This document shows positions 16,437-24,141 of a DNA stretch of 64,000 bases, piece after piece. The stretch comes from Ewingella sp. CoE-038-23 (GTDB taxonomy: Bacteria > Pseudomonadota > Gammaproteobacteria > Enterobacterales > Enterobacteriaceae). A program made the translations under genes and the position numbers. The notes under the pieces were generated by a model. That model made no database searches. It was not told where the DNA came from and saw only the letters and a program-made list of their open reading frames with translations. Location: NCBI RefSeq assembly GCF_040419245.1, contig NZ_JAZHOH010000001.1, forward strand, positions 496,001 to 560,000, given 5' to 3'. Every line of letters starts with the position of its first letter. Position 1 is the stretch's first letter.

Positions 16437-18365
16437 ATGGTCAAGGTGGACAAAGGGTATCTTTTGGCAGCAGGCATGTTGTTGGTGGCCGTTTCTGGAG
16501 TCGCAAAAGCGGACTCATTGGACGCTCAGCGCCAGCGTTATATGCAAATCAAGCAGGCGTGGGACAATAACCAGATGGACGTGGTTAATCAGCTGATGCC
16601 AACCCTGAAGGATTATCCGCTTTATCCTTATTTGGAATACCGTCAGTTGACGCAGGACTTAAGTCTGGCGACGCCGCAGCAGATCAGCAGCTTCGTGCAG
16701 TCTCATCCTACTTTGCCTCCGGCGCGTTCTCTGCCTTCACGCTTCGTCAATGAGTTGGCCAATCGTCAAGACTGGACGGGCTTGCTCACCTTCAGCCCGC
16801 AGCCGCCAAAGCCGGTGGCCGCGCGCTGTAACTACTATTACGCCAAATGGTCGACGGGCGATCAGCAAACCGCGCTGAACGCGGCGAAAGACATCTGGCT
16901 AACCGGCACCTCGCTGCCGAACGCCTGCGACAAGCTGTTTAGCCTGTGGCAGCAGGGCGGCAATCAGACGGCGCTAGTGACCCTGCAACGCATTGGTTTG
17001 GCGATGAAGCAGGGCAACAGCAATCTGGTGAATTTCCTCGCCAAGCAGCTGCCTGACGACTACCAGACTATGCGCGACGCCTTGCTGAAACTGCAAAGCG
17101 ACCCGAACAGCATTGAAAGCTTTGCCCGCAGCGTCGGGCCGACCGATTTCACCCGTAATGCCGTGGCGATCGCTTTTAGCCGCATTGCCCGTGAAGACGT
17201 GGAAAACGCCCGCTCGATGCTGCCGATTTTGGCTCGCTTGCAGAAGATGAGCGACAGTGACCGCCTCGAGCTTGAAGAGGCCGTGGCGTGGCAACTGATG
17301 GGAAGCACCGCGACGCCAGAGCAGGCCAAATGGCGCGATAGCGTGATCCTGCGCAGCCATTCGACCTCGCTGGTGGAGCGCCGAATTCGCATGGCGCTGG
17401 CCGCCGGGGACCGCCAAGGGCTGAGCCAGTGGATGGATCGCCTGCCTGCGGATGCGCAACAGGAAGATGAATGGCGCTACTGGGAAGCCTCGGTGCTGAT
17501 TGACCAAGGTAAACGCCAGCAGGGCGAGACCATTCTGCGCACGCTGATGCAGGGGCGTGGCTTCTACCCAATGGCCGCTGCACAAAAGCTTGGCGTGCCT
17601 TATCCGATGCAGGTGTCTGTCGCTACCAAGCCTGACGCCAGCTTTGCCTCACTGCCTGAAATCGCCCGCGTGCGTGAGCTGATGTACTGGCACATGGACA
17701 ATCTAGCGCGCACCGAATGGACCTATCTGGTGCTGAGCCGCAGCAAAGACCAGCAGTCAGCGCTGGCGCGTTACGCCTTCGAGCGCAATTGGGCCGATCT
17801 CAGCGTGCAGGCGACCATTGCCGGCAAGCTGTGGGATTACCTCGAGGAGCGCTTCCCACTGGCGTGGGCCCCTGAATTTAAGCAGGCGACGGACGATAAA
17901 GGCATTACGCAGAGCTACGCGATGGCCATTGCGCGTCAGGAAAGTGCGTGGAACCCGGAGGCTCGCTCGCCGGTTGGCGCTTCTGGCCTGATGCAGGTGA
18001 TGCCTGCCACGGCGCAGCACACGGTGCAGATGTTTAACCTGCCGGGCTATACCAGCCCAAGCCAGCTGTTCGACCCGCAGACCAATATCCTGATTGGCAC
18101 CAACTATCTGGAATATGTTTATCAGCAGTTTGGCCGCAACCGTATTCTGTCCAGCGCCGCCTATAACGCCGGTCCATCGCGCGTGAATACGTGGTTGGGC
18201 ACCAGCGCGGGCCAAATCGACGCCGTGGCCTTTATCGAAAGTATCCCTTTCTCCGAAACTCGGCGATATGTTAAAAATGTGTTGGCGTATGACGCGTTTT
18301 ATCGCTACTTTTTGCATCAGCCGGCGAAAGTTTTGACCGATGCCGAATGGCAGAGGCGTTACTGA
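16437..18365 (+). CDS. slt: Soluble lytic murein transglycosylase Slt70
   Basis: Periplasmic exo-acting enzyme that cleaves the MurNAc-GlcNAc bond with formation of 1,6-anhydro-MurNAc. 642 residues (E. coli 645). A signal peptide of about 25 residues ends SGVAKA before DSLDAQ. A large alpha-superhelical U/L domain follows, and a C-terminal lysozyme-like domain holds the catalytic glutamate E502 in ARQESAWNP, followed by GASGLMQVMPATA and the AAYNAGPSRV motif. The ATG has GAGG about 12 bases upstream. It precedes trpR by 55 bases, as in E. coli. Confidence 0.96.
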   Translation: MVKVDKGYLLAAGMLLVAVSGVAKADSLDAQRQRYMQIKQAWDNNQMDVVNQLMPTLKDYPLYPYLEYRQLTQDLSLATPQQISSFVQSHPTLPPARSLPSRFVNELANRQDWTGLLTFSPQPPKPVAARCNYYYAKWSTGDQQTALNAAKDIWLTGTSLPNACDKLFSLWQQGGNQTALVTLQRIGLAMKQGNSNLVNFLAKQLPDDYQTMRDALLKLQSDPNSIESFARSVGPTDFTRNAVAIAFSRIAREDVENARSMLPILARLQKMSDSDRLELEEAVAWQLMGSTATPEQAKWRDSVILRSHSTSLVERRIRMALAAGDRQGLSQWMDRLPADAQQEDEWRYWEASVLIDQGKRQQGETILRTLMQGRGFYPMAAAQKLGVPYPMQVSVATKPDASFASLPEIARVRELMYWHMDNLARTEWTYLVLSRSKDQQSALARYAFERNWADLSVQATIAGKLWDYLEERFPLAWAPEFKQATDDKGITQSYAMAIARQESAWNPEARSPVGASGLMQVMPATAQHTVQMFNLPGYTSPSQLFDPQTNILIGTNYLEYVYQQFGRNRILSSAAYNAGPSRVNTWLGTSAGQIDAVAFIESIPFSETRRYVKNVLAYDAFYRYFLHQPAKVLTDAEWQRRY

Positions 18366-18387
18366 TTTTTAACAGCTATGTTATGCT

Positions 18388-18411
18388 GCCGTACTAGTTT
18401 AATAGTATGGC
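18388..18411. promoter_or_regulatory. trp operator before trpR
   Basis: An imperfect 24-bp dyad with arms GCCGTACTA and TAGTATGGC; the GTACTAGTT half matches the known trp operator. It lies just downstream of a TTATGCT -10-like sequence (18381-18387) and 9 bases before the trpR start. This indicates autorepression by TrpR with tryptophan, as in E. coli. Confidence 0.75.
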
Positions 18412-18420
18412 AGCCATGAC

Positions 18421-18765
18421 ATGACCCAAACTCCGGTAAACGATCCCGCTCTTTCCCAACAAGGCAATGAGGACTGGCAGTGCTTTATGGCGCTGTTACA
18501 GCAATCTTTCGCTGAAAATCTCCACCACGAACTGCTGCAATTGCTACTGACGCCTGATGAAAGGGCTGCCTTGGGCACGCGTGTCAGAATTGTTCAGGAG
18601 TTGATGCGTGGCGAACTCAGCCAGCGAGAGTTGAAGAATCAATTGGGGGCTGGGATAGCAACGATCACCCGAGGGTCTAACGGCTTGAAAAACGCACCGG
18701 CCACGCTGAAAGCTTGGCTCGGCACGCAATTATTAGGTCCGGATGAAGTCAGTAAAGATGTCTGA
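18421..18765 (+). CDS. trpR: Trp operon repressor TrpR
   Basis: 114-residue dimeric helix-turn-helix repressor activated by L-tryptophan; E. coli TrpR has 108. The core [37 protein letters not shown] is nearly identical over the corepressor pocket, and the recognition helix IATITRGSN is intact. The N- and C-terminal arms diverge and are slightly longer. The SD is poor, and the operator sits just before the ATG. The stop falls in a palindrome shared with convergent yjjX. Confidence 0.96.
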   Translation: MTQTPVNDPALSQQGNEDWQCFMALLQQSFAENLHHELLQLLLTPDERAALGTRVRIVQELMRGELSQRELKNQLGAGIATITRGSNGLKNAPATLKAWLGTQLLGPDEVSKDV

Positions 18766-18777
18766 CGGAGCCGTCAG
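18762..18777. other. Palindrome spanning the trpR and yjjX stop codons
   Basis: CTGACGGAGCCGTCAG has 7-bp perfect arms and a 2-base centre. The 5' arm holds the TGA of trpR (18763-18765), and the complement of the 3' arm holds the TGA of yjjX (18774-18776). There is no T tract, so terminator activity is uncertain. Confidence 0.6.
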
Positions 18778-19307
18778 TGCGTTTGCACTCTGACTTGATA
18801 CACCGCGTTGTGGAAGGGTGCTAACGCCAACACCAGCGCCTGATGATACACGCTGGTACGGGTCAGTTTACCGGCGGTAAAAATGCCAATCGCCCCGCCT
18901 TTGCGTTTAACTTCGGCAATTCCCGTCAATTTTTCCATTTCATCGCCCAATTCACTGCCTTGGTTGATCTCTTGTAATATAATTTCAGGCAACATCAGGC
19001 TGGCTGAACGGGATTCGCCGCGTTGATGCATGTTTTCGATGACCATCCAGGCGAAGGTCATGTTGTCTTCAATTCCGGCTTCAATGCCAACCCAAAAATC
19101 CGCTTCGGGACGCACTTGTCGTGCGCTGATGACGCGGTGTCGGGCACCAGTACGGGTTTCGCTGCTGCCAATAGGTTGGTTAGACACGCCGCTGTCGACA
19201 TCTACGCCTTCGATACGGAACGAGTCAGTACCAAAAATGTCCTCAAATGCCAGAGCAATAGCTTTAATTTTTGCCGGGTTAGTGGTTGCAGCGACAACGT
19301 GGTACAT
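18774..19307 (-). CDS. yjjX: Inosine/xanthosine triphosphatase YjjX
   Basis: House-cleaning NTPase that removes non-canonical ITP and XTP. 177 residues from the ATG at 19307 (E. coli about 170). Family motifs are [11 protein letters not shown] at the N-terminus (substrate loop), [18 protein letters not shown] and the C-terminal [17 protein letters not shown]. An in-frame ATG at 19337 would add ten residues not found in the family; the chosen start is preceded by AAGGA 11 bases upstream. Convergent with trpR, and divergent from gpmB with a 51-base gap. Confidence 0.94.
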   Translation of the reverse strand: MYHVVAATTNPAKIKAIALAFEDIFGTDSFRIEGVDVDSGVSNQPIGSSETRTGARHRVISARQVRPEADFWVGIEAGIEDNMTFAWMVIENMHQRGESRSASLMLPEIILQEINQGSELGDEMEKLTGIAEVKRKGGAIGIFTAGKLTRTSVYHQALVLALAPFHNAVYQVRVQTH

Positions 19308-19358
19308 AGAGTTTGAGCATCCTTTAGCAAATTTCACGCAGTATAACGGAAAACACTC

Positions 19359-20006
19359 ATGTTACAGGTATATCTCGTCCGTCATGGCGAAACCGAATGG
19401 AATGCAGCACGCAAGATTCAGGGACAGTCAGACAGTCCGTTGACCCAAAAGGGCATTTTTCAGGCACAGCAGGTGGCCGAGCGCGTGCGCCGCGAAGGCA
19501 TCACGCACGTCATCACCAGCGATCTGGGGCGTACTCGCGCCACGGCGCAAATCATCGCTGACGCCTGTGGTTGCGCTGTCACCGAGGAGCCGCGTCTGCG
19601 CGAGCTGCACATGGGCGTGCTGGAAACCCGCAATTTGGATGGCCTGAGTGCTGACGAAGAAACCTGGCGTAAGCAGATGGTTGATGGCACGCCGGATGGC
19701 CGCATTCCACAGGGCGAGAGTATGATTGAGCTGGCCGAGCGTATGCGCTCTGCACTCGACAGCTGCCTTGATTTACCGGCGGGCAGTAAACCGCTGCTGG
19801 TGAGCCACGGCATCGCGCTGGGTTGCCTTATCAGCACGATTTTAGGGCTTGAGCCTTATGCCGAGCGCCGCCTGCGCCTGCGCAACTGTTCCATTTCGCG
19901 TGTGGATCATCAGGAAAGTGCGTGGCTGGCGTCTGGCTGGATTGTGGAGACGGCGGGCGATATTTCGCATCTGGATCAGCCCGCATTAGATGAGCTGCAG
20001 CGTTAA
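19359..20006 (+). CDS. gpmB: Histidine-phosphatase family protein GpmB/YtjC
   Basis: 215-residue member of the histidine phosphatase superfamily, the same length as E. coli YtjC (GpmB). The phosphohistidine motif is VRHGETEWN, with H9 as nucleophile. Later conserved elements are [11 protein letters not shown], the acidic ELHMGVLE and the second histidine in [10 protein letters not shown]. Older annotation as a phosphoglycerate mutase rests on similarity, and a general phosphatase role is as likely. It shares a short divergent region with yjjX and is convergent with rob. Confidence 0.92.
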   Translation: MLQVYLVRHGETEWNAARKIQGQSDSPLTQKGIFQAQQVAERVRREGITHVITSDLGRTRATAQIIADACGCAVTEEPRLRELHMGVLETRNLDGLSADEETWRKQMVDGTPDGRIPQGESMIELAERMRSALDSCLDLPAGSKPLLVSHGIALGCLISTILGLEPYAERRLRLRNCSISRVDHQESAWLASGWIVETAGDISHLDQPALDELQR

Positions 20007-20028
20007 ACGCGGCAGCCTTACAGCAGAA

Positions 20029-20895
20029 TTAACGGCGAATAGGGATAAGATAATCGCATTCTATTTCGGTCGGCGGCGTGGCGCTCGGCACTTTATGTTT
20101 GGTATAGAATCGCTCAATGTCTTGTCCCTTTCTGCGCGTCATTTTCAGCGACGGCAGACAGGTTCCGTACAGCGTCAGGATGAATTCCTGCAACAGTTCC
20201 GGTGAACCTTTGTAGTGGAACATCGCGTATTCACCTTCCTGCACGACAATCGGTTGACCTTCCACATTCTCTGGCAGATGCTTCGGTTCGATGGCCGTGG
20301 TGTACAACACTTCCTGCTCGTCATCTTTCTCCTGACTCGGGCGAGAGTGGTGCAAACCGTAGAGTACCGGCGGCAAGGTTTTAGCTTCACCAATGTACTG
20401 ACGCCAGAAATGCAGGCGCATTTCATTACGGTAAGTGGTGATCTGTTCCAGCGTACAGGAGTAGCTCTGCGTAATGCCGATCAGATTTTGCTCCGGCAGC
20501 GAGACGAACTCTGGCTGTGGCAAAATGAAGGCGCCAAGGCGAATCGGCGGGCAGATCCCGAAAGAGTGCCAATCTTCTGAACGACGGTATAGCGCGGGCG
20601 TCTGTGCGAACTGTTTTTTGAATGCGCGAGTAAACGTCTGCTGAGAATCAAAACGGTATTGCAGGGCAATATCCAAAATTGGTCGGCTGGTCAATCGCAG
20701 AGCGACGGCAGCTTTTGACAGGCGACGAGCACGAATGTAAGCACCAATTGCGTTACTCGTGACATCCTTAAACATACGTTGCAGGTGCCATTTCGAATAT
20801 CCGGCTTTGGCTGCGACGTTGTCGAGTGATAACGGCTGGTCTAAATGGGTTTCTAACCAGCTGAGAAGATCACGAATGATTCCTGCTTGATCCAT
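20029..20895 (-). CDS. rob: AraC-family regulator Rob
   Basis: 288 residues (E. coli 289). The N-terminal AraC/XylS DNA-binding domain (about 1-110) has two helix-turn-helix units: LDNVAAKAGYSKWHLQRMFK and DIALQYRFDSQQTFTRAFKKQF. The C-terminal GyrI-like domain senses small molecules. In E. coli Rob activates the marA/soxS/rob regulon of antibiotic, superoxide and solvent tolerance genes and binds the right arm of oriC. Convergent with gpmB across 22 bases. Confidence 0.96.
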   Translation of the reverse strand: MDQAGIIRDLLSWLETHLDQPLSLDNVAAKAGYSKWHLQRMFKDVTSNAIGAYIRARRLSKAAVALRLTSRPILDIALQYRFDSQQTFTRAFKKQFAQTPALYRRSEDWHSFGICPPIRLGAFILPQPEFVSLPEQNLIGITQSYSCTLEQITTYRNEMRLHFWRQYIGEAKTLPPVLYGLHHSRPSQEKDDEQEVLYTTAIEPKHLPENVEGQPIVVQEGEYAMFHYKGSPELLQEFILTLYGTCLPSLKMTRRKGQDIERFYTKHKVPSATPPTEIECDYLIPIRR

Positions 20896-21106
20896 AGATC
20901 GTCCTCGTTGAACTAAGATAAATGCACAGAATGTTGACGCCGCATAATAGCAACTTTTTCTGCTTAAAACTTCTTAAGATTTTTTTAGCTAAACGTGCTT
21001 TTTGCTCAGCTAACCGAATATTCCTACTACAAATTGTGAGCAAGGGCTTTGTTTAATATCGTCTTTGCTTGATCTCACCATTAGCAGCGTGCTGCGGAGT
21101 AACCTA

Positions 21107-21583
21107 ATGAAAAAGTGTTGTATTTTTGTTTTTGGACTGTTCTTGATTTGTTCCAATTCGGCGTATGCGGAGCAGGTGGGCTCGGTGGATACCGTGTTCA
21201 AATTCCTAGGTCCAGACCACAAAATTGTGGTTGAAGCCTTTGATGATCCTGATATTAAAAATGTAACCTGTTATATCAGTCGGGCCAAAACGGGCGGGAT
21301 AAAAGGCGGCTTAGGGCTGGCCGAAGACACCTCTGACGCGGCAATCTCTTGCCAGCAGGTTGGGCCAATCGAACTCAGCGATAAGATTAAGCAGGGTAAA
21401 GATAAGGGGACGGTGGTGTTCCAGAAACGCACCTCGCTGATATTCAAAAAGCTGCAGGTGGTACGTTTTTATGATGCTACCCGCAATGCGCTTATTTACC
21501 TGAGCTATTCCGACAAAGTGGTCGACGGCTCGCCAAAAAATGCCCTTAGCGCGGTGCCAATCATCCCTTGGGGTTCTCGCTAG
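21107..21583 (+). CDS. creA: CreA family secreted protein
   Basis: 158-residue protein with a 21-residue signal peptide ([21 protein letters not shown], cut before EQVGS) and a conserved body: [53 protein letters not shown]. Two cysteines remain in the mature part. The function is unknown. I chose the ATG at 21107 (CGGAG upstream) because the longer frame from 21065 would bury the signal peptide. In E. coli creB, creC and creD follow; here a terminator and arcA follow directly, so the Cre two-component system is absent from this place. Confidence 0.92.
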   Translation: MKKCCIFVFGLFLICSNSAYAEQVGSVDTVFKFLGPDHKIVVEAFDDPDIKNVTCYISRAKTGGIKGGLGLAEDTSDAAISCQQVGPIELSDKIKQGKDKGTVVFQKRTSLIFKKLQVVRFYDATRNALIYLSYSDKVVDGSPKNALSAVPIIPWGSR

Positions 21584-21601
21584 TCGCCTGATTCCCAAAA
21601 G

Positions 21602-21629
21602 AAAAGGCCAGCATATGCTGGCCTTTTTC
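21602..21629. terminator. Bidirectional terminator, creA / arcA
   Basis: AAAAGGCCAGCAT and ATGCTGGCCTTTT form a perfect palindrome with T and A runs at either end, between convergent creA and arcA. Confidence 0.9.
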
Positions 21630-21667
21630 ATTGACGATGACTGACAACAGGGTTGGCAACCTGCCGC

Positions 21668-22384
21668 TTAGTCTTCTAAATCACCACAGAAACGATAGCC
21701 TTCACCATGAATGGTGGCGATGATTTCTGGGGTATCCGGCGTGGCTTCGAAGTGTTTACGAATGCGACGGATAGTGACGTCAACGGTACGGTCATGAGGC
21801 TTAAGCTCACGGCCGGTCATTTTCTTCAGTAAGTCACCACGGGTTTGAATTTTGCCCGGATTCTCACAGAAATGCAGCATCGCGCGGAATTCACTGCGCG
21901 GCAGCTTGTATTGCTCGCCAGCCGGGCTCACCAGCGAACGGCTGTTGATGTCCAGTTCCCAACCGTTGAATTTGTAGCTTTCTACCAGACGGCGTTCTTC
22001 ACCGGTGGTGCTCAGATTCATGGTGCGGGAGAGCAGGTTACGTGCGCGGATGGTCAGCTCACGCGGATTGAAAGGTTTGGTGATGTAATCATCAGCACCA
22101 ATTTCCAAACCAAGAATTTTGTCGACTTCATTGTCGCGGCCGGTCAGGAACATCAGGGCAACGCTTGCTTGTTCGCGCAGTTCACGGGCCAGCAGCAAGC
22201 CATTTTTACCTGGCAGGTTGATGTCCATGATGACCAGATTGATGTCATGTTCCGACAAGATGTTGTGCATTTCTGCACCATCATTGGCTTCATGCACCAT
22301 GTAGCCTTCTGCTTCAAAAATACTTTTTAGCGTATTACGGGTCACTAACTCGTCTTCGACGATCAGGATATGAGGAGTCTGCAT
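21668..22384 (-). CDS. arcA: Aerobic respiration control response regulator ArcA
   Basis: 238-residue OmpR-family response regulator, the same length as E. coli ArcA. The receiver domain (1-120) carries the acidic pair E10/D11 and phospho-acceptor D54 in [10 protein letters not shown]. The winged-helix DNA-binding domain lies at about 135-234 ([15 protein letters not shown]). With sensor ArcB it represses respiratory genes under low oxygen. The gene stands alone, with a long 5' region that contains an FNR-type site in the position expected for activation. Confidence 0.98.
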   Translation of the reverse strand: MQTPHILIVEDELVTRNTLKSIFEAEGYMVHEANDGAEMHNILSEHDINLVIMDINLPGKNGLLLARELREQASVALMFLTGRDNEVDKILGLEIGADDYITKPFNPRELTIRARNLLSRTMNLSTTGEERRLVESYKFNGWELDINSRSLVSPAGEQYKLPRSEFRAMLHFCENPGKIQTRGDLLKKMTGRELKPHDRTVDVTIRRIRKHFEATPDTPEIIATIHGEGYRFCGDLED

Positions 22385-22637
22385 GTTTGCTACCTAAGAT
22401 TGCCAACAAATTGAAAATAGGAGTACAGAAGTCCTTGTTATTCCGATGAATTTTGACAGCGAATGCGCTATCTCACTCGTTACATGACTAAAGTACGTAA
22501 ATGCGTTTCTGATGCGCTTTACATCAACACCAATGTCGTCGCCAGCTCTGTCGCGAAGCCCACTTTGTGACTTCCTATTGGGTGCTGGAATGGCGCTTAT
22601 CCTAACCCTATTAACAGCAATATAACAGCGAGTGCCG

Positions 22638-22680
22638 ACATTACCACCCAACAAAACTACGCTTTGTTGACATATATCAA
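22638..22680 (-). promoter_or_regulatory. arcA promoter with FNR site
   Basis: TTGAC-N4-ATCAA at 22667-22680 differs by one base from the FNR consensus TTGAT-N4-ATCAA. On the minus strand a -10-like TAATGT lies at 22638-22643, which would put the FNR centre about 41-42 bases upstream of the start, the class II activator position. E. coli arcA is known to be activated by FNR anaerobically. Confidence 0.6.
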
Positions 22681-22792
22681 ATTCAATTGTAGCACGGTAA
22701 CACTTTAGTGAAAAACACTTATAGGAATGCACGGTTAAGTCACATTTTGCGCAAAATTGGTCACGATTCAGCAGGTTATAATTTCCGCCCAC

Positions 22793-22827
22793 TATATTGA
22801 GAGAATTGATTCTAATCATTCAATATA
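22793..22827. promoter_or_regulatory. Nested dyad with a second FNR-like site, arcA-yjtD intergenic region
   Basis: TATATTGA (22793-22800) and TCAATATA (22820-22827) are perfect inverted arms around TTGAT-N4-ATCAT (22806-22819), one mismatch from an FNR site. The rest of the 664-base region (22385-23048) is AT-rich, and I see no credible gene or RNA in it. Confidence 0.4.
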
Positions 22828-23048
22828 TCAATATGATTAGTAAGGCTTATTTAATTTTATAAGTCATGTAGTAGTGGTTCATTTCTATTTTCTGGCTAAT
22901 GGCAGATTTTACGGCATTTAGTTATTAGCCCATATTTGACTGTTAAGTTTATGTGAAAAGTTGATCATTTTGAGAAGTCACTTTTACTCAATTAAAAGCT
23001 CACTTAAGATCGACCGCAGATATTCCAATACGAACATTCAGAGGACTG

Positions 23049-23735
23049 ATGCAACTTCATATTATTTTGGTTTCCCCGGCGCGGCCTGAAAATGTCGGCG
23101 CAGCGGCACGAGCAATGAAAACCATGGGGTTCGCGTCATTGCGTATTGTTGACAGTCAGGCTCATCTGCAACCCGAGGCGGGGTGGGTGGCGCACGCGTC
23201 CAATGAGATTCTGCATAATGCGCAACATTTCGAGACGCTTGAGGCGGCGCTGGCCGATATCGATTTCACCGTGGCGACCACAGCGCGCAGCCGCGCCCGT
23301 TTCCACTACTACAGCACGCCTGTGGAGCTGCTCGGCCAGTTAGAGGAGAAGCGTGGATGGATAAGCAACGCCGCGCTGGTCTTCGGGCGGGAAGATTCTG
23401 GGTTGACCAATGAAGAGCTGGATCTGGCCGATATTCTCACCGGCGTGCCGATGGTGGCGGATTATCCTTCGCTGAATCTTGGCCAGGCCGTAATGGTGTT
23501 CTGCTATCAGTTGTCGGCGCTAAACCAAATTTCGGCACCCGTGGCGGTTCAACCCGATGCCGGACAGTTGGGTGCGTTGCGCTCAAGAATTAACCGTTTA
23601 TTGGACGCGGTAGAAGCCAGCAACGACCAAAAATTGTCAGATTGGGTGCAGCAGCGCGTAGGACTTTTACAGCAAAGAGATGCTGCAATGTTGCACACTT
23701 TGCTGCATGACATCGAAAAAAAGCTGACGAAGTGA
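23049..23735 (+). CDS. yjtD: TrmH/SpoU-family RNA methyltransferase YjtD (LasT)
   Basis: 228-residue SPOUT-class methyltransferase, the same length as E. coli YjtD. The knotted SAM-binding motifs are present: an N-terminal VSPARPENVGAAARAMKTMGF, VFGREDSGLTNEEL and the C-terminal YPSLNLGQAVMV. It belongs to the TrmJ-like branch (tRNA 2'-O-methylation), but its own target is not established. The ATG has AGAGG about 8 bases upstream. It lies between arcA and the thr operon as in E. coli, where this is the map origin (100/0 minutes). Confidence 0.9.
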   Translation: MQLHIILVSPARPENVGAAARAMKTMGFASLRIVDSQAHLQPEAGWVAHASNEILHNAQHFETLEAALADIDFTVATTARSRARFHYYSTPVELLGQLEEKRGWISNAALVFGREDSGLTNEELDLADILTGVPMVADYPSLNLGQAVMVFCYQLSALNQISAPVAVQPDAGQLGALRSRINRLLDAVEASNDQKLSDWVQQRVGLLQQRDAAMLHTLLHDIEKKLTK

Positions 23736-23876
23736 TCTGAGGCGCAGCGTGGTTTGTATGGGGAAATGCTCGGGCCTGTGCCTCACGACCTCTCTTTTTC
23801 ACTGATTTAGGCCGTTTTGGCAGAGAATAATCTGTTTGTATTTCATTGCGACGCTTGGCGCAAAATCAGAAAAAAA

Positions 23877-23907
23877 TTGACTTGTTGTGCCTGATGCTTT
23901 AGCTAAT
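23877..23907 (+). promoter_or_regulatory. thr operon promoter
   Basis: TTGACT at 23877-23882 is a near-consensus -35. The -10 is less clear: TAGCTA with a 17-bp spacer or GCTAAT with 19. It lies about 55 bases before the thrL start, as in E. coli. Confidence 0.5.
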
Positions 23908-23961
23908 AGGGGCAGACAGAGTAAAAAACACAACATATAAACAGACAGACAGAAAATAAAA

Positions 23962-24030
23962 ATGCGAATGATCAGCCTGAACACAACAATTATTACCACC
24001 ACCGAAACCACTGGTTACGGGGCGGGCTGA
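23962..24030 (+). CDS. thrL: thr operon leader peptide ThrL
   Basis: 22-residue leader peptide (E. coli 21) starting MRMISLN. It contains seven threonines and three isoleucines, including the runs TTIITTT and ETT, and ends GYGAG. Ribosome stalling at these codons when charged tRNA-Thr or tRNA-Ile is scarce prevents formation of the terminator at 24049-24086 and lets thrABC be transcribed. The peptide has no other role. Confidence 0.95.
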   Translation: MRMISLNTTIITTTETTGYGAG

Positions 24031-24048
24031 CGCGTACAGGAAAAACAG

Positions 24049-24086
24049 AAAAAAGCCCGCACCTAAACAGTGCGGGCTTTTTTTTT
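24049..24086 (+). terminator. thr attenuator
   Basis: A perfect stem (AAAAAAGCCCGCAC at 24049-24062 with GTGCGGGC plus T run from 24070) and a 7-base loop, followed by nine T in all. It begins 18 bases after the thrL stop and is the conditional terminator of the threonine operon. Confidence 0.95.
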
Positions 24087-24141
24087 AGCGACTTTTTTAA
24101 CGAATCGTCATCTACGAATGAGCTTCAGGAGAGTACCAGAA

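Noticed and set aside
22394..22819. 141-codon minus-strand frame upstream of arcA
   Set aside because: Runs through the arcA promoter and leader; low similarity to anything known, and composition unlike neighbouring genes.
24070..24141. N-terminal extension of ThrA through the attenuator
   Set aside because: The frame is open, but it crosses the terminator hairpin. The ATG at 24142 has a good ribosome site and gives the known ThrA start.
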